From contig JACRBG010000007.1 of NCBI GenBank assembly GCA_016234595.1, positions 1 through 64,000 on the forward strand: a stretch of DNA of 64,000 nt, read 5' to 3'. Shown piece by piece: positions 1 to 8,492 of this stretch. The stretch's first letter is position 1, and each line of letters opens with the position of its first letter. The stretch comes from Chloroflexota bacterium. GTDB taxonomy: Bacteria > Chloroflexota > Anaerolineae > Aggregatilineales > J027. The translations under genes were made by a program, and so were the position numbers. The notes beneath the pieces were generated by a model. That model did not search any database and had not been told where the DNA came from. It worked only from the letters and a program-made list of their open reading frames with translations.

Positions 1-255
1 AATGGAATTCAGCGCCGCCTGCAAGATTTATTTCCAACTGAGGCCTTTACGCATGATGGCATCCAGAAAATTGCTAACCATCCAGTGGCAATGGCAATCA
101 TGAGTGTTTTGCTGCCACGCAAAGACCTACCACGCGGATTAGATAAGTTGTATTACCTGACGTGGTTTGACCAAGATCGAGACATTCCAGCGGCTACACG
201 CGAAGCCATTATAGATATATGGGATGCCCTGCAACGGGCGGTTCAAATAGGTTAA
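1..255 (+). CDS. 3' end of an unknown protein, cut by the window edge
   Basis: Frame 1 is open from base 1 to a TAA at 253-255, giving the last 84 residues of a protein whose start lies outside the window. The fragment is mixed-charge, apparently soluble and helix-prone, with the stretch LPRGLDKLYYLTWF in the middle. I do not recognise the family. It is co-directional with the recombinase that starts about 75 bp later, so it may be cargo of the same element. That is inference from position only. Confidence 0.6.
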   Translation, partial: NGIQRRLQDLFPTEAFTHDGIQKIANHPVAMAIMSVLLPRKDLPRGLDKLYYLTWFDQDRDIPAATREAIIDIWDALQRAVQIG

Positions 256-331
256 GTTCTTCAAAAACTGACCCTCCCAAAAATGCGTTAGTATCTTGTC
301 CACGTCCGGCATATATCGTAATGAGGTCACG

Positions 332-2155
332 ATGGCACATAAGAAGAAAATGCGTCTTACCCTTACCCCCGGTTGGGCTTTATACCTCCGCACCAGTGAC
401 GAGGAAGCGCAAGCCCCTGAACGATCCCAAGCCAGCCAGCGACGCATGATTCATGAGCAGTTATGCACCAATTCGGATGTGCCGATTGTGGCGGAATACG
501 CCGATACTTTCAGTGGGCGGGCAACTGACCGACGGAGCTATCAACATTTAATGGCGGATGCCCGTTTGGGTAAATTTTCGCATGTCGGCGTGGCTTTCGT
601 AGATCGGTTTGGTCGGAACGATGTCGAGGGGATTCGGGCGTTTGATGAACTGATTGACCTCGGCATTGTCGTTCGTATTGCCACCTATCCCAGCCTAGAC
701 CCCGCCACCCCTGATGGCCGCATGATTGTCGGTGTATTGTTCTCTGTTGCCCGTTATGAGTCTTTGCGGATTGGTCAGCGGTCACGCGAGGGCATGTATA
801 CCAAACTGCTTGAAGGTGGATGGAGTGGGCGAGCGCCCGACGGCTATCTCAATTGTGAGATGAAAACCAATATGGTAAGTGCCGCCGATAAACTCAAAAA
901 CGCCCGCTATAAACGCTGGATTGAAATTGACCCACAGCAAGCCCCGGTCTGGCGTTATGCGTGGGATTTATTGCTTGAAGATCGGTACTCGCTCGAAGAA
1001 ATCTGCGAAATTCTGCATTCCAAAGGTTATAAACTCCGCAGTGGGGCGGCCTTTGTCACCGTAGGGTCGAATGGGCTACGGCGCTGTAATGCCGGGTCGG
1101 TATCCCGGATATTTCACAATTGGTTTTACGCCGGATGGGTGGTGTCTGATAGTGAATTGGGGGCTATTCCGCCCAAAACCATTCGCGGACATTGGGAGCC
1201 AATTGTCAGCACTGAAGAATTTGAGGTTGGGCTGGCTATTTTGCAGCGTCGCAACCAGCAGCGGGTTCATCAACGCAAGCATTTCTATTTGCTGCAAGGC
1301 TTGATTTATCTACGGATGCCGAACGGACGACTTGCCAAATTAAGCTGCGCCATGCCCAATGCCAATCGCGCTCGTGGTGGGGTGAAATATTATTGCCTCG
1401 ATCACGGTCACTATTATTTCCTTTGCCGTCGGGTGGATGAACAACTTATAGATTATCTCCAAGCCGTGCAAATTGACGGGCGTTGGATCCCTAAACTGCG
1501 TCGGGCTTTCGAGGATGACGTTGACCAGTTGTTGGGGCCGAATTATGGCGATCAGCGTCCGGCGCTCCAAGAGGCTTTGCGCGGGATTGAAGAGGAAGAA
1601 TCACGCACGGCCCGTTTGTATGCGTCGGGCCGTATTACGGACGATGTTTGGAATATGTTGTGGGCTGAATGGCAAGATCGGCGCGAAACCATCCGCCGAA
1701 CGCTGACGGATTTGGATAAAAGTCGGCATTTGCATCTGACAAATTTGGACGCTGCACTCTCAGTCATCACAAAACTGGGTATACTTTATAACAAGGTAGA
1801 TAAACTAAGCCAGCGCGATTTGCTCCGGCATATCATTAAACGAGTGGTCATTAATGTGGAAGGCAAGATTATAGAAGTGGAACTGCGAACCCCATTTACC
1901 TACCTGCGTTCATTATTGAGCGGTGACGAATCGTCGCCATCGAATAACGGGTCGCGGGGTATCGCAGAAAAAGTTGTGGGCAATCAAGCAAAAACCAGCG
2001 CGATGGCTGGTTCAGTATTACCGCATGGTTTTGCCCCCGGCGGGATTCGAACCCACGACACACAGTTTAGGAAACCGCTGCTCTGGCCTCTGAGCTACGA
2101 GGGCAGGAGACCTAACAACAGTCTAGCGAAAATTGGCAGGGGTTGGCAAGACTGA
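332..2155 (+). CDS. Large serine recombinase (resolvase/integrase family)
   Basis: Predicted site-specific DNA recombinase of the large serine type, 607 residues from ATG 332. That start has AGGT about 6 nt upstream; a TTG at 296 is possible but has no ribosome site. The N-terminal resolvase fold shows YLRTS with the likely nucleophile Ser22, then VDRFGRN and the long helix around residues 130-155. A recombinase domain follows at about 190-310. The zinc-ribbon region (about 330-370) keeps only some cysteines, so it may be degenerate. A charged coiled-coil segment lies at about 410-490. The last 40 or so residues are an antisense reading of a tRNA gene and its flanks, so the functional C-terminus is probably near residue 560. 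Family assignment is firm; activity is unproven. Confidence 0.9.
   Translation: MAHKKKMRLTLTPGWALYLRTSDEEAQAPERSQASQRRMIHEQLCTNSDVPIVAEYADTFSGRATDRRSYQHLMADARLGKFSHVGVAFVDRFGRNDVEGIRAFDELIDLGIVVRIATYPSLDPATPDGRMIVGVLFSVARYESLRIGQRSREGMYTKLLEGGWSGRAPDGYLNCEMKTNMVSAADKLKNARYKRWIEIDPQQAPVWRYAWDLLLEDRYSLEEICEILHSKGYKLRSGAAFVTVGSNGLRRCNAGSVSRIFHNWFYAGWVVSDSELGAIPPKTIRGHWEPIVSTEEFEVGLAILQRRNQQRVHQRKHFYLLQGLIYLRMPNGRLAKLSCAMPNANRARGGVKYYCLDHGHYYFLCRRVDEQLIDYLQAVQIDGRWIPKLRRAFEDDVDQLLGPNYGDQRPALQEALRGIEEEESRTARLYASGRITDDVWNMLWAEWQDRRETIRRTLTDLDKSRHLHLTNLDAALSVITKLGILYNKVDKLSQRDLLRHIIKRVVINVEGKIIEVELRTPFTYLRSLLSGDESSPSNNGSRGIAEKVVGNQAKTSAMAGSVLPHGFAPGGIRTHDTQFRKPLLWPLSYEGRRPNNSLAKIGRGWQD
1989..2012 (-). 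terminator. Rho-independent terminator of the tRNA-Arg unit
   Basis: On the minus strand a perfect 7-bp stem (AACCAGC/GCTGGTT) with a 6-nt loop is followed at once by a short T-run. It lies about 20 nt downstream of the tRNA 3' end and inside the 3' coding part of the recombinase on the other strand. Confidence 0.7.
2032..2104 (-). tRNA. tRNA-Arg (anticodon CCT)
   Basis: Folds as a complete 73-nt cloverleaf on the minus strand. The acceptor GCCCTCG pairs with CGGGGGC, the D stem is GCTC/GAGC, and the anticodon stem is GCGGT/ACTGT with two G-U pairs around the loop TTCCTAA. The T arm is GTGGG-TTCGAAT-CCCGC and the discriminator is A. Anticodon CCT reads AGG (Arg). CCA is not encoded. It has its own promoter (2120-2149) and terminator (1989-2012), and lies wholly antisense to the end of the serine recombinase frame. 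Confidence 0.95.
2120..2149 (-). promoter_or_regulatory. Promoter for tRNA-Arg
   Basis: Minus strand: -35 TTGCCA (2144-2149), 18-nt spacer, -10 TAGACT (2120-2125). The predicted start is about 10 nt upstream of the mature tRNA 5' end. The match is good but comes from sequence alone. Confidence 0.55.
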
Positions 2156-2163
2156 AAATTGGG

Positions 2164-3615
2164 CTAATTGGTTTGCCCCACCCACTCCAAGAATAAACTA
2201 TCGAGGTCTTGGCTCAGCGACTGCTCTAAAACCGTTTGCAAAGCGGCAGGGGTGGCGATCTGATAGCGATAGGCCGCAAAATAGGCGTGTAGAGCTTGGA
2301 TTAAAGCGTCTTGCCCATAGGTATCGGCCAGTAATTTGAAAAACAGCGGGCCTTTGGCATAGACAAATGAGAAATAAGCCCCGTCGGGGTAGTCACTTGG
2401 CGATAGACCAATCACCATGTCGCCATGTTCATTACGGAAATTTTGCCAAGAATCCGTATAGCTATCAAAAAATCCCTGCTCAAAATCCGCACCATGCACT
2501 TCGCCAAAATAGAGCGCCGTTGAATATTGGGCCAATGATTCATCTAGCCAAGGATCGCGGGTTTGGTCATTGCCAACGAGCGAATACCACCACTGATGAG
2601 CGACCTCATGGGCCGTCACGATTTCAAGATAGAGTTCTTGAGAATTCCATGATTCGGATTGCACCACAACTAATCCGGGGTATTCGATACCGCCTGCCGT
2701 TGTGCGGGTTTCGACAATATCCAATTCAGCAAACGGGTATTCCCCAAAATTAGCGTTATAGATTCGAACGGCCTCTTCAGCAAAACGGAGGGTCGTATTG
2801 GCCGCATCATCACCGCCACTAAAATAATGCACATCAATACTAATACCATCTTGTTCGCCGTTCACGGTTTGATAATTCGGACTAGCTATCAATGCGAAGT
2901 CGCGCATGAGTGGTGCAACATAATGAGCAGTGCGCGTTTGGTCAGCATTATCGGTGGATTCGATTTGCGTACCACTGGTGATAAGTACCCAATTGGCGGG
3001 AGCGGTCAGTGTGACATCAAAATCCGCCGTCGCACTGTAGACAGCATCGCCTTGGGGATGGGCAATATTGCGCCACCACCCAAGGCCCGTTTCATAAACC
3101 GAGAGCAAGGGGAAGAAATTGGGTAGAGCCAAATTCCCGCCAAGATAGCTATATTGAGCATATAAGACGGCCCGCTCGGCAAAAACAGTGGATGTAAAAT
3201 CCATTGAAACAGCGACTTGCTCGGTAGGGGCAAGGGGGGTGGTTAGTGGGAGGCTGACGATGCTGGCTGTTGAGTCAAGTGCAGGTGTGACCGCTGTGCC
3301 ATTGATCTGGGCATTACTAATCGCCGCTTGTCCGCCATAAGAAGGGTAATTGGGATAGAGGCGAAACACCATCTCGTTTAGGGTATCGGTGGATGTGTTG
3401 GTGTAGATTACTTCCAGATTCCCTGAGATACTGGCCTGTTGCTCAGTAATCACTAACGTGGCAGCTAGGGTAATTTGGGGAATATTGGGCAAGGCGGCTA
3501 TATCTTGTTGGAATTCTGGTTGCATGGCAGGGCTAAAATGACCCCCATCTTGGGCATGGGCAGTTCCTAGCAGACTGAACAAAATGAAGCTTACCAATAA
3601 TATACGATGCATCAT
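2164..3615 (-). CDS. Secreted M1-family (gluzincin) metallopeptidase, copy 1
   Basis: Predicted zinc metallopeptidase of the M1 aminopeptidase-like superfamily, 483 residues. ATG 3615 is chosen because a GGGCGA ribosome site precedes it and a clear signal peptide (MMHRILLVSFILFSLLGTAHA) begins there. Upstream in-frame codons would bury that signal. The zinc site is HEVAH (H336, E337, H340) with the third ligand E359 after 18 residues. The usual GAMEN exopeptidase loop is replaced by GGIEYPG. Unlike its two neighbours there is no lipobox, so it is probably released or surface-held rather than lipidated. It is last in a tandem set of three. Substrate unknown. Confidence 0.85.
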   Translation of the reverse strand: MMHRILLVSFILFSLLGTAHAQDGGHFSPAMQPEFQQDIAALPNIPQITLAATLVITEQQASISGNLEVIYTNTSTDTLNEMVFRLYPNYPSYGGQAAISNAQINGTAVTPALDSTASIVSLPLTTPLAPTEQVAVSMDFTSTVFAERAVLYAQYSYLGGNLALPNFFPLLSVYETGLGWWRNIAHPQGDAVYSATADFDVTLTAPANWVLITSGTQIESTDNADQTRTAHYVAPLMRDFALIASPNYQTVNGEQDGISIDVHYFSGGDDAANTTLRFAEEAVRIYNANFGEYPFAELDIVETRTTAGGIEYPGLVVVQSESWNSQELYLEIVTAHEVAHQWWYSLVGNDQTRDPWLDESLAQYSTALYFGEVHGADFEQGFFDSYTDSWQNFRNEHGDMVIGLSPSDYPDGAYFSFVYAKGPLFFKLLADTYGQDALIQALHAYFAAYRYQIATPAALQTVLEQSLSQDLDSLFLEWVGQTN

Positions 3616-3633
3616 GTCGCCCTTTCTAACAAC

Positions 3634-3658
3634 AAGGGCGAGTCCGCGACCCGCCCTT
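3634..3658. repeat. Intercistronic stem-loop between M1 copies 1 and 2
   Basis: Perfect 7-bp inverted repeat AAGGGCG/CGCCCTT with an 11-nt loop, between the end of copy 2 and the ribosome site of copy 1. There is no U-tract, so it may be a processing or stabilising element, or a weak terminator. Confidence 0.5.
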
Positions 3659-3683
3659 AATAAATTGCTCTCGAAGCATGGCC

Positions 3684-5330
3684 TTATTGCGAGCGTTCTT
3701 TGTCTACCTGTGCTTTGGCAGCAGGGTCGAGACCGGGGAAATCGCCAATCCATTCATAGAAATAGGCGTCCAAATCTTCCCCGATGACCGCCTCAAAATT
3801 TCGTAGCAGATCGGCCTCGGTAGCGATTTTGTAGTGCATGTCCTCAAAATAGACGTGGAGGGCTTGGTAGACTAACTCACGACCATAGGTTTTTTCCAGC
3901 TCCACATAGAACAACGGGCCTTTAGTATAGGGCAGGAAACAATTCTTTAGCTCGTCGCATGTATTCCATGAGATAGTCGTCAGCGGAAAATCACCGCCGC
4001 TGCTGCGGGCAAAATTATAGAAATTTCGGTCGCCATCAATGCTATCGTTAGCGCGTTTTTCATTATCGTCATAAGCGGCACGCCAATAAACAAACTCGGA
4101 ATAGGAAGCAAGGGCTTCGTCCAGCCATGTTTTGGTAATGGCGTTGTTACCCACAAGGCCATACCAATATTGATGACCAATTTCATGGGCGATAACACCT
4201 TCCAATTGGGGGCTGCCATTTTCCCATACATCATCGGCGATGGTCACCGCACCCGAAAATTCGACCCCGCCCGCTTGACCCCGCAGGTCAATTTCAATGA
4301 TGTCCAATTCGTTGTAGGGGAAGTCACCATACGTACGATTAAAAATATCGAGCGACCGTTTAGCCACTTCCATCGCCCATTCGGAGGCTCGTTCGCCCCC
4401 GGGCATATAGACGACATTGATGGTCGTTCCGTCGGATGTATCGGTAATCATGCCAGATTTAGGGCTGGCGAAAATCATGTTATCCCGCATGGGGCCGCTG
4501 ACGATATATTCGGTAAGTGTGCCGTCAGAATTTTGCTCATTACCAATATTGGTGCCACTGATGGTGACATTCAAATCAGGGCTATGGGTCAGTTTGATTT
4601 CAAATAGGCCTGTTTCGTTGTAATAGGGATCGGCGTTGGCATAAACCCCTTTCCACCAACCCTTGTCTTGATCGTAGACGCCGAAGCAGGGATACCAAAC
4701 AGGGGAGGCAAAAATATCACCTGTGTTGGCGAAAATCCCGTTACTAAAACCACGCTCGGCGACCAGATTAAAACGCATGGAGAATTCAAGCGATTCACCG
4801 GGTTGCAATGGTTGTTCAAGTGGGATTTCCATCACGGAGTCGTAGACTTCGTAATTAGGTTGAACAGATTGACCTTCCATAGTTAAATCGCTGACCTGCA
4901 TCCGCCAACCGGTAAGGGGGGTATTGGGGACAAGGCGGAACACAATGGAATTGAGCGGGAAGTCATAAGTATTGGTGTAGCGTGCCAATTGGACGCCGTT
5001 GATGACGGTGGCAACTGGATTCATTTCAATCGTGGCTTCGATGTAATGGCGGCGGCTGTTAGCAAATTGCTCAACATCATCCGCATAGTCCGGACGCATC
5101 GCCGATTTAAAAACATCCACGTTGCTCCAATCCACCGGAGCAGGCTCGCTCATTGCGGCAACCGCTACCGGGGTAATGGTAGCATGGGGGAGGGCTGTAC
5201 TGGTGGAAATTTCAGTGGGCAGTCCACTATTGGCACTGCTTTCATCCCCACTGCACGCGGTGGCGACCATCGCCAATAAAATAAACAAAAGCGTGAGTCC
5301 AATTAAACGTTGGTGTAGGGTCTTGAACAC
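3684..5330 (-). CDS. M1-family metallopeptidase lipoprotein, copy 2
   Basis: 548 residues from GTG 5330, with GAGGGG just upstream. The N-terminus is a lipoprotein signal ending in VATAC, followed by a Ser/Thr/Pro-rich linker, so the enzyme is predicted to be anchored outside the membrane. Zinc site HEIGH (H382, E383, H386) with E405 as third ligand; the GAMEN position reads GGVEFSG. It ends in YFYEWIGDFPGLDP, shared with copy 3. Copies 2 and 3 are closer to each other than to copy 1 and probably arose by tandem duplication. Role likely extracellular peptide processing or nutrition; substrate not deducible. Confidence 0.87.
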   Translation of the reverse strand: MFKTLHQRLIGLTLLFILLAMVATACSGDESSANSGLPTEISTSTALPHATITPVAVAAMSEPAPVDWSNVDVFKSAMRPDYADDVEQFANSRRHYIEATIEMNPVATVINGVQLARYTNTYDFPLNSIVFRLVPNTPLTGWRMQVSDLTMEGQSVQPNYEVYDSVMEIPLEQPLQPGESLEFSMRFNLVAERGFSNGIFANTGDIFASPVWYPCFGVYDQDKGWWKGVYANADPYYNETGLFEIKLTHSPDLNVTISGTNIGNEQNSDGTLTEYIVSGPMRDNMIFASPKSGMITDTSDGTTINVVYMPGGERASEWAMEVAKRSLDIFNRTYGDFPYNELDIIEIDLRGQAGGVEFSGAVTIADDVWENGSPQLEGVIAHEIGHQYWYGLVGNNAITKTWLDEALASYSEFVYWRAAYDDNEKRANDSIDGDRNFYNFARSSGGDFPLTTISWNTCDELKNCFLPYTKGPLFYVELEKTYGRELVYQALHVYFEDMHYKIATEADLLRNFEAVIGEDLDAYFYEWIGDFPGLDPAAKAQVDKERSQ

Positions 5331-5356
5331 GTCCCCTCATCCTTCCAAACTAAGAT

Positions 5357-5399
5357 GTAAAAAAATCAAAGAGAGGCCTCGATTTTGCCTCTCAAAAAT
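5357..5399 (-). terminator. Terminator downstream of M1 copy 3
   Basis: Perfect 7-bp stem GAGAGGC/GCCTCTC (5371-5377 with 5387-5393), 9-nt loop, followed on the minus strand by TTTGATTTTTTT. It separates copy 3 from copy 2, suggesting copy 2 has its own promoter or is read through. Confidence 0.75.
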
Positions 5400-5430
5400 A
5401 CCATAGTCAGGGCCGAATTGACATACTAGG

Positions 5431-7068
5431 TCAATTGGCATTCTCACGATCTACAGCGGCTTTGGCAGCAGGATCAAGGCTGGGGAAGTCGCCAATCCAC
5501 CGATAGAAATATTCATCCAAGTCTTGCCCCGCTACTTGCTCAAACACACGGAGAAGGTCGGCAGTCGTCGCTAATTTATATTTCATCTCGGCAACATAGG
5601 TTTGCAAAGCTTGGTAGACCATTTCTTGCCCAAGCATTTCCTCTAAACCAGTATAAAACAAGGGGCCTTTGGTATAGGGGATAAGACAATTATTCAGTTG
5701 TGGACAGGTAGCCCAATCAATGGTGATGAGAGGGAAATCGCCGCCGTTGCTCCGGAAGAAGTTATAGGCCCCTCGGTCAAAGTCTATGATGTCACTGACC
5801 CGCTGGCGGTCATCAGGATAAGCCTCGCGCAGGTAAACATATTCGGTATAAGACGCCAACGCCTCGTCAAGCCACGTTTCCTCAATCGCGTTATTGCCCA
5901 CCAAGCCATACCAGTATTGATGCCCGACCTCATGCGCTAGGGTGATTTCGAGCGAGGGGTTGCCATTGAGCCAGTCGTTTTCCGAGGCGGTAATCACCCC
6001 AGAATATTCTACCCCTGCGGCTTGACCCCGTAAGTCAATTTCGAGCACATCCAATTCAGCATAGGGGTACTCGCCAAAAATACGATTCTCGATTTCGAGG
6101 GCACGTTGGGTAGATTGCAAGGCATATTCAGCGGCCCGTTCCCCCTCAGGTAGATAATAGACATTGATAGTTGTTCCATCGGTTTGACCAGAAATTTTGC
6201 CGATGATAGGGCTGGCGAACAAGGCAATATCGCGCATGGGGCCACTGACAATATGATCGGTTACGGTGCTGTCAGCACTGGGTTGGGTATCGACCGTAAC
6301 CCCGCTGATGACAATATTCATATTGTCGGCATGAGTCAATTTAATTTCAAATAGGCCCATTTCGTTATAGAAGGGGTCGCCCGCAAATAAGCCCTTCCAC
6401 CAACCAGTGCCTGCTTCATAAACACTCAAGGCTGGATACCACAAGGTGCTGGCAAAAATATTATTGGCGTTGGCAAAAATCCCATTGCTCAAGCCGCGCT
6501 CGGCCACCAAATTAAAGCGCATGAACAATTCGACCCCTTCACCGGGAGCCAGTGGCTGGGCCAGCGGAATTTGCATAACCGAATCAGATAATTCGTAGTT
6601 GGGCGGGACGGGTTGACCATTGACCATGACGTCACTCACTGCCAGTCGCCAACCGACGGAGGGCGTATTGGGAGCCAGACGGAAAACAATTTCATTCAAA
6701 GTGTCAGGTGAGGTATTGGTGTAATAGACCCGCTGGACACCATTGACAATGGAGGCGAGAGGCGTCATTTCAAAAGTAGCCTCGATATAATGGCGGCGAC
6801 TGCTACCCTGTTGAATATCCCCGACGAATTCAGGGCGCATCGCGCTAGCAAATTGATCCGTTTTGCTCCAGTCCACTTGGACGGGTTCGGGCAGCATGGC
6901 AACGGCAACTGGAGTGCTAGTGGCATGGGGACGAGGAGTGGTGGAAGGAATCTGGGTCGGCAGGGAGTCATTGGCTTCGCTGGCCTTGTCGCTGCACGCC
7001 GAGATTGCCAAAAGCGCGATCATCAAACACAAAATTCCGATCAGGGGTCGTTGATGGATGAGGTTCAA
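5431..7068 (-). CDS. M1-family metallopeptidase lipoprotein, copy 3
   Basis: 545 residues from TTG 7068; GGGGAG lies 9 nt upstream and no ATG fits the signal peptide better. Lipoprotein signal with AISAC, then a Pro/Thr-rich linker. Zinc site HEVGH (H379, E380, H383) and E402. The exopeptidase loop reads AGVEYSG in place of GAMEN. It shares the YFYRWIGDFPSLDP tail with copy 2. First of the three tandem paralogues in transcription order. Predicted cell-surface metallopeptidase; substrate unknown. Confidence 0.87.
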   Translation of the reverse strand: MNLIHQRPLIGILCLMIALLAISACSDKASEANDSLPTQIPSTTPRPHATSTPVAVAMLPEPVQVDWSKTDQFASAMRPEFVGDIQQGSSRRHYIEATFEMTPLASIVNGVQRVYYTNTSPDTLNEIVFRLAPNTPSVGWRLAVSDVMVNGQPVPPNYELSDSVMQIPLAQPLAPGEGVELFMRFNLVAERGLSNGIFANANNIFASTLWYPALSVYEAGTGWWKGLFAGDPFYNEMGLFEIKLTHADNMNIVISGVTVDTQPSADSTVTDHIVSGPMRDIALFASPIIGKISGQTDGTTINVYYLPEGERAAEYALQSTQRALEIENRIFGEYPYAELDVLEIDLRGQAAGVEYSGVITASENDWLNGNPSLEITLAHEVGHQYWYGLVGNNAIEETWLDEALASYTEYVYLREAYPDDRQRVSDIIDFDRGAYNFFRSNGGDFPLITIDWATCPQLNNCLIPYTKGPLFYTGLEEMLGQEMVYQALQTYVAEMKYKLATTADLLRVFEQVAGQDLDEYFYRWIGDFPSLDPAAKAAVDRENAN

Positions 7069-7204
7069 GATGTTGGTCTCCCCAGCTGACTCGACGATAA
7101 AGGATGGGATTGGATGATTGCGGCTTCGCAGAAACTACTAGTGCCGAATGGAGAAGGTTCAATCAGATAAGGGGCTATGAGAGAATGGAAAAGAGAAATC
7201 GCGC

Positions 7205-8386
7205 TTAGTCGGTATCGGGTTTTTCAGCGACTTCTTGGAAGGTTGGGAATTTCATGCTAAAGGTTGTGCCGACCCCCTCTTCGCTATCAAACCAAATGCG
7301 TCCACCCATCGCTTCAATATTGGCTTTGGTCAGATAAAGGCTGAGACCATAACCAAATTCGGCAATAATTTGGGGTTGGCGGGCGCGCTGGAATGGGGCG
7401 AATACCCGGTCTGTTTCTTTGGCGCGAATCCCATAGCCTTGATCTATGACATCAACCTGCACATAACGATCTTGGGAGGTTGAAAAGGCGCGGATGGTGA
7501 TGGGAGTTGAGGGATCACTATACATAATGGCGTTTTGCAGTACATCCCGCAAAATGAAACTGAGATAGTTAGAGGCGGCATAGATGTTCAATTTTTCAGG
7601 GATGTCCATTTGCAGCCGATCTCGATAGTCCTGTGGGCCTTTTTCGGGATCGTGCAGCGGCTCTTCATTGATTTCTTCGAGGAAGTCTTCAAAAAAGTCG
7701 GCGAGATTGATCTTCTTAGCCGATTTCTTCACCGTATCATTCAAATCGCCCGTACGCATAATTTCTAGACGGTGTAGTTGATCAATCAGGCGTTGCAACC
7801 GAAACATTTGGGTGGACATCAATTCGGCAAAACCGATGACCCGCTGAGAAAGCTGATCCACCGTCATATTGGCGGTACGTTTTCTAGTGATTTGTGTGAT
7901 GAGATCGGCATGGCCTTTGGTGCTGGTGATTGCCATGCGAGCTTCGGAGCGGAAGGTATTCATCAATTCAGTGAGTACTGTCCAATCGGGGCGCTCGATG
8001 GTAATCATGGTCATGATCTTGCCATCTTCGCCATAAACGGCTGATGCCCAACATGGCATGGAAGCCCCAGAAAGCAGCATATTGAAGCGAATGGGTTCGG
8101 ATTGGCGTAAGGCCCTAGAACGGATTTCGCTGGCGGTGGGGCTATCCCCGGTACGCCCCGCATCAATCAGCATGGCACAGGCAGGCCAGCCTTGGGCACG
8201 TAACACGGGGAGATTTTTACCGAGGATTTGGCGGGCGGCGTGGTTATCTAAAACCAAATGCCCCTCTGAGTCGAAAACGACTATGCCCTCACCCATACTG
8301 TCTACAATGGCTCGGTAGTCAAGGTTTTTGAGTGTGGGTTTTACGCCGCCCATGCCGATGAGAGCCTCCGCCGATGAAAAGTTCAT
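7205..8386 (-). CDS. PAS/HATPase histidine-kinase-like protein without the phosphoacceptor His
   Basis: 393 residues, no membrane segment. A PAS-like sensor domain spans about 21-135. A HisKA-like helix follows at about 142-210, then a HATPase_c domain at 265-382 with N-box DVLQNA, G1 DQGYGI and G2 GYGLSLYLTK, all intact. In the HisKA helix the expected S-H-E-L-R-T-P reads R-S147-E-A-R-M-A, so Ser sits where the phosphorylated His should be. ATP binding is likely, autophosphorylation is not. It may act as a switch, an anti-sigma-type kinase or a dimer partner. No response regulator is nearby. A later ATG (8353) with GGAGG upstream is an alternative start. Confidence 0.8.
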   Translation of the reverse strand: MNFSSAEALIGMGGVKPTLKNLDYRAIVDSMGEGIVVFDSEGHLVLDNHAARQILGKNLPVLRAQGWPACAMLIDAGRTGDSPTASEIRSRALRQSEPIRFNMLLSGASMPCWASAVYGEDGKIMTMITIERPDWTVLTELMNTFRSEARMAITSTKGHADLITQITRKRTANMTVDQLSQRVIGFAELMSTQMFRLQRLIDQLHRLEIMRTGDLNDTVKKSAKKINLADFFEDFLEEINEEPLHDPEKGPQDYRDRLQMDIPEKLNIYAASNYLSFILRDVLQNAIMYSDPSTPITIRAFSTSQDRYVQVDVIDQGYGIRAKETDRVFAPFQRARQPQIIAEFGYGLSLYLTKANIEAMGGRIWFDSEEGVGTTFSMKFPTFQEVAEKPDTD

Positions 8387-8412
8387 TTAAAAGGGTTTAA
8401 ATATTCCCTATG

Positions 8413-8421
8413 ATAATACCA
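8413..8421 (-). promoter_or_regulatory. Extended -10 promoter for the kinase-like gene
   Basis: Minus strand TGGTATTAT, an extended -10 (TGn-TATTAT) about 30 nt upstream of the start codon, in the gap after lysS. The -35 is poor (TTCCAC at 19 nt). Confidence 0.35.
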
Positions 8422-8492
8422 CTTTCCCCAGATTCCGGTGGAATTGCATTTCATTCGAATCGCCAAACTTGTTAGAGATTTGTTTGGACATG

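Noticed and set aside
2030-2155. Coding tail of the serine recombinase with GIRTHDTQF-type sequence
   Set aside because: This peptide is the antisense translation of tRNA-Arg and its flanks, a known artefact, and is not evidence for a real domain.
3684-7068. Idea that the M1 genes are broken duplicates
   Set aside because: All three are full length with intact zinc ligands and their own signals.
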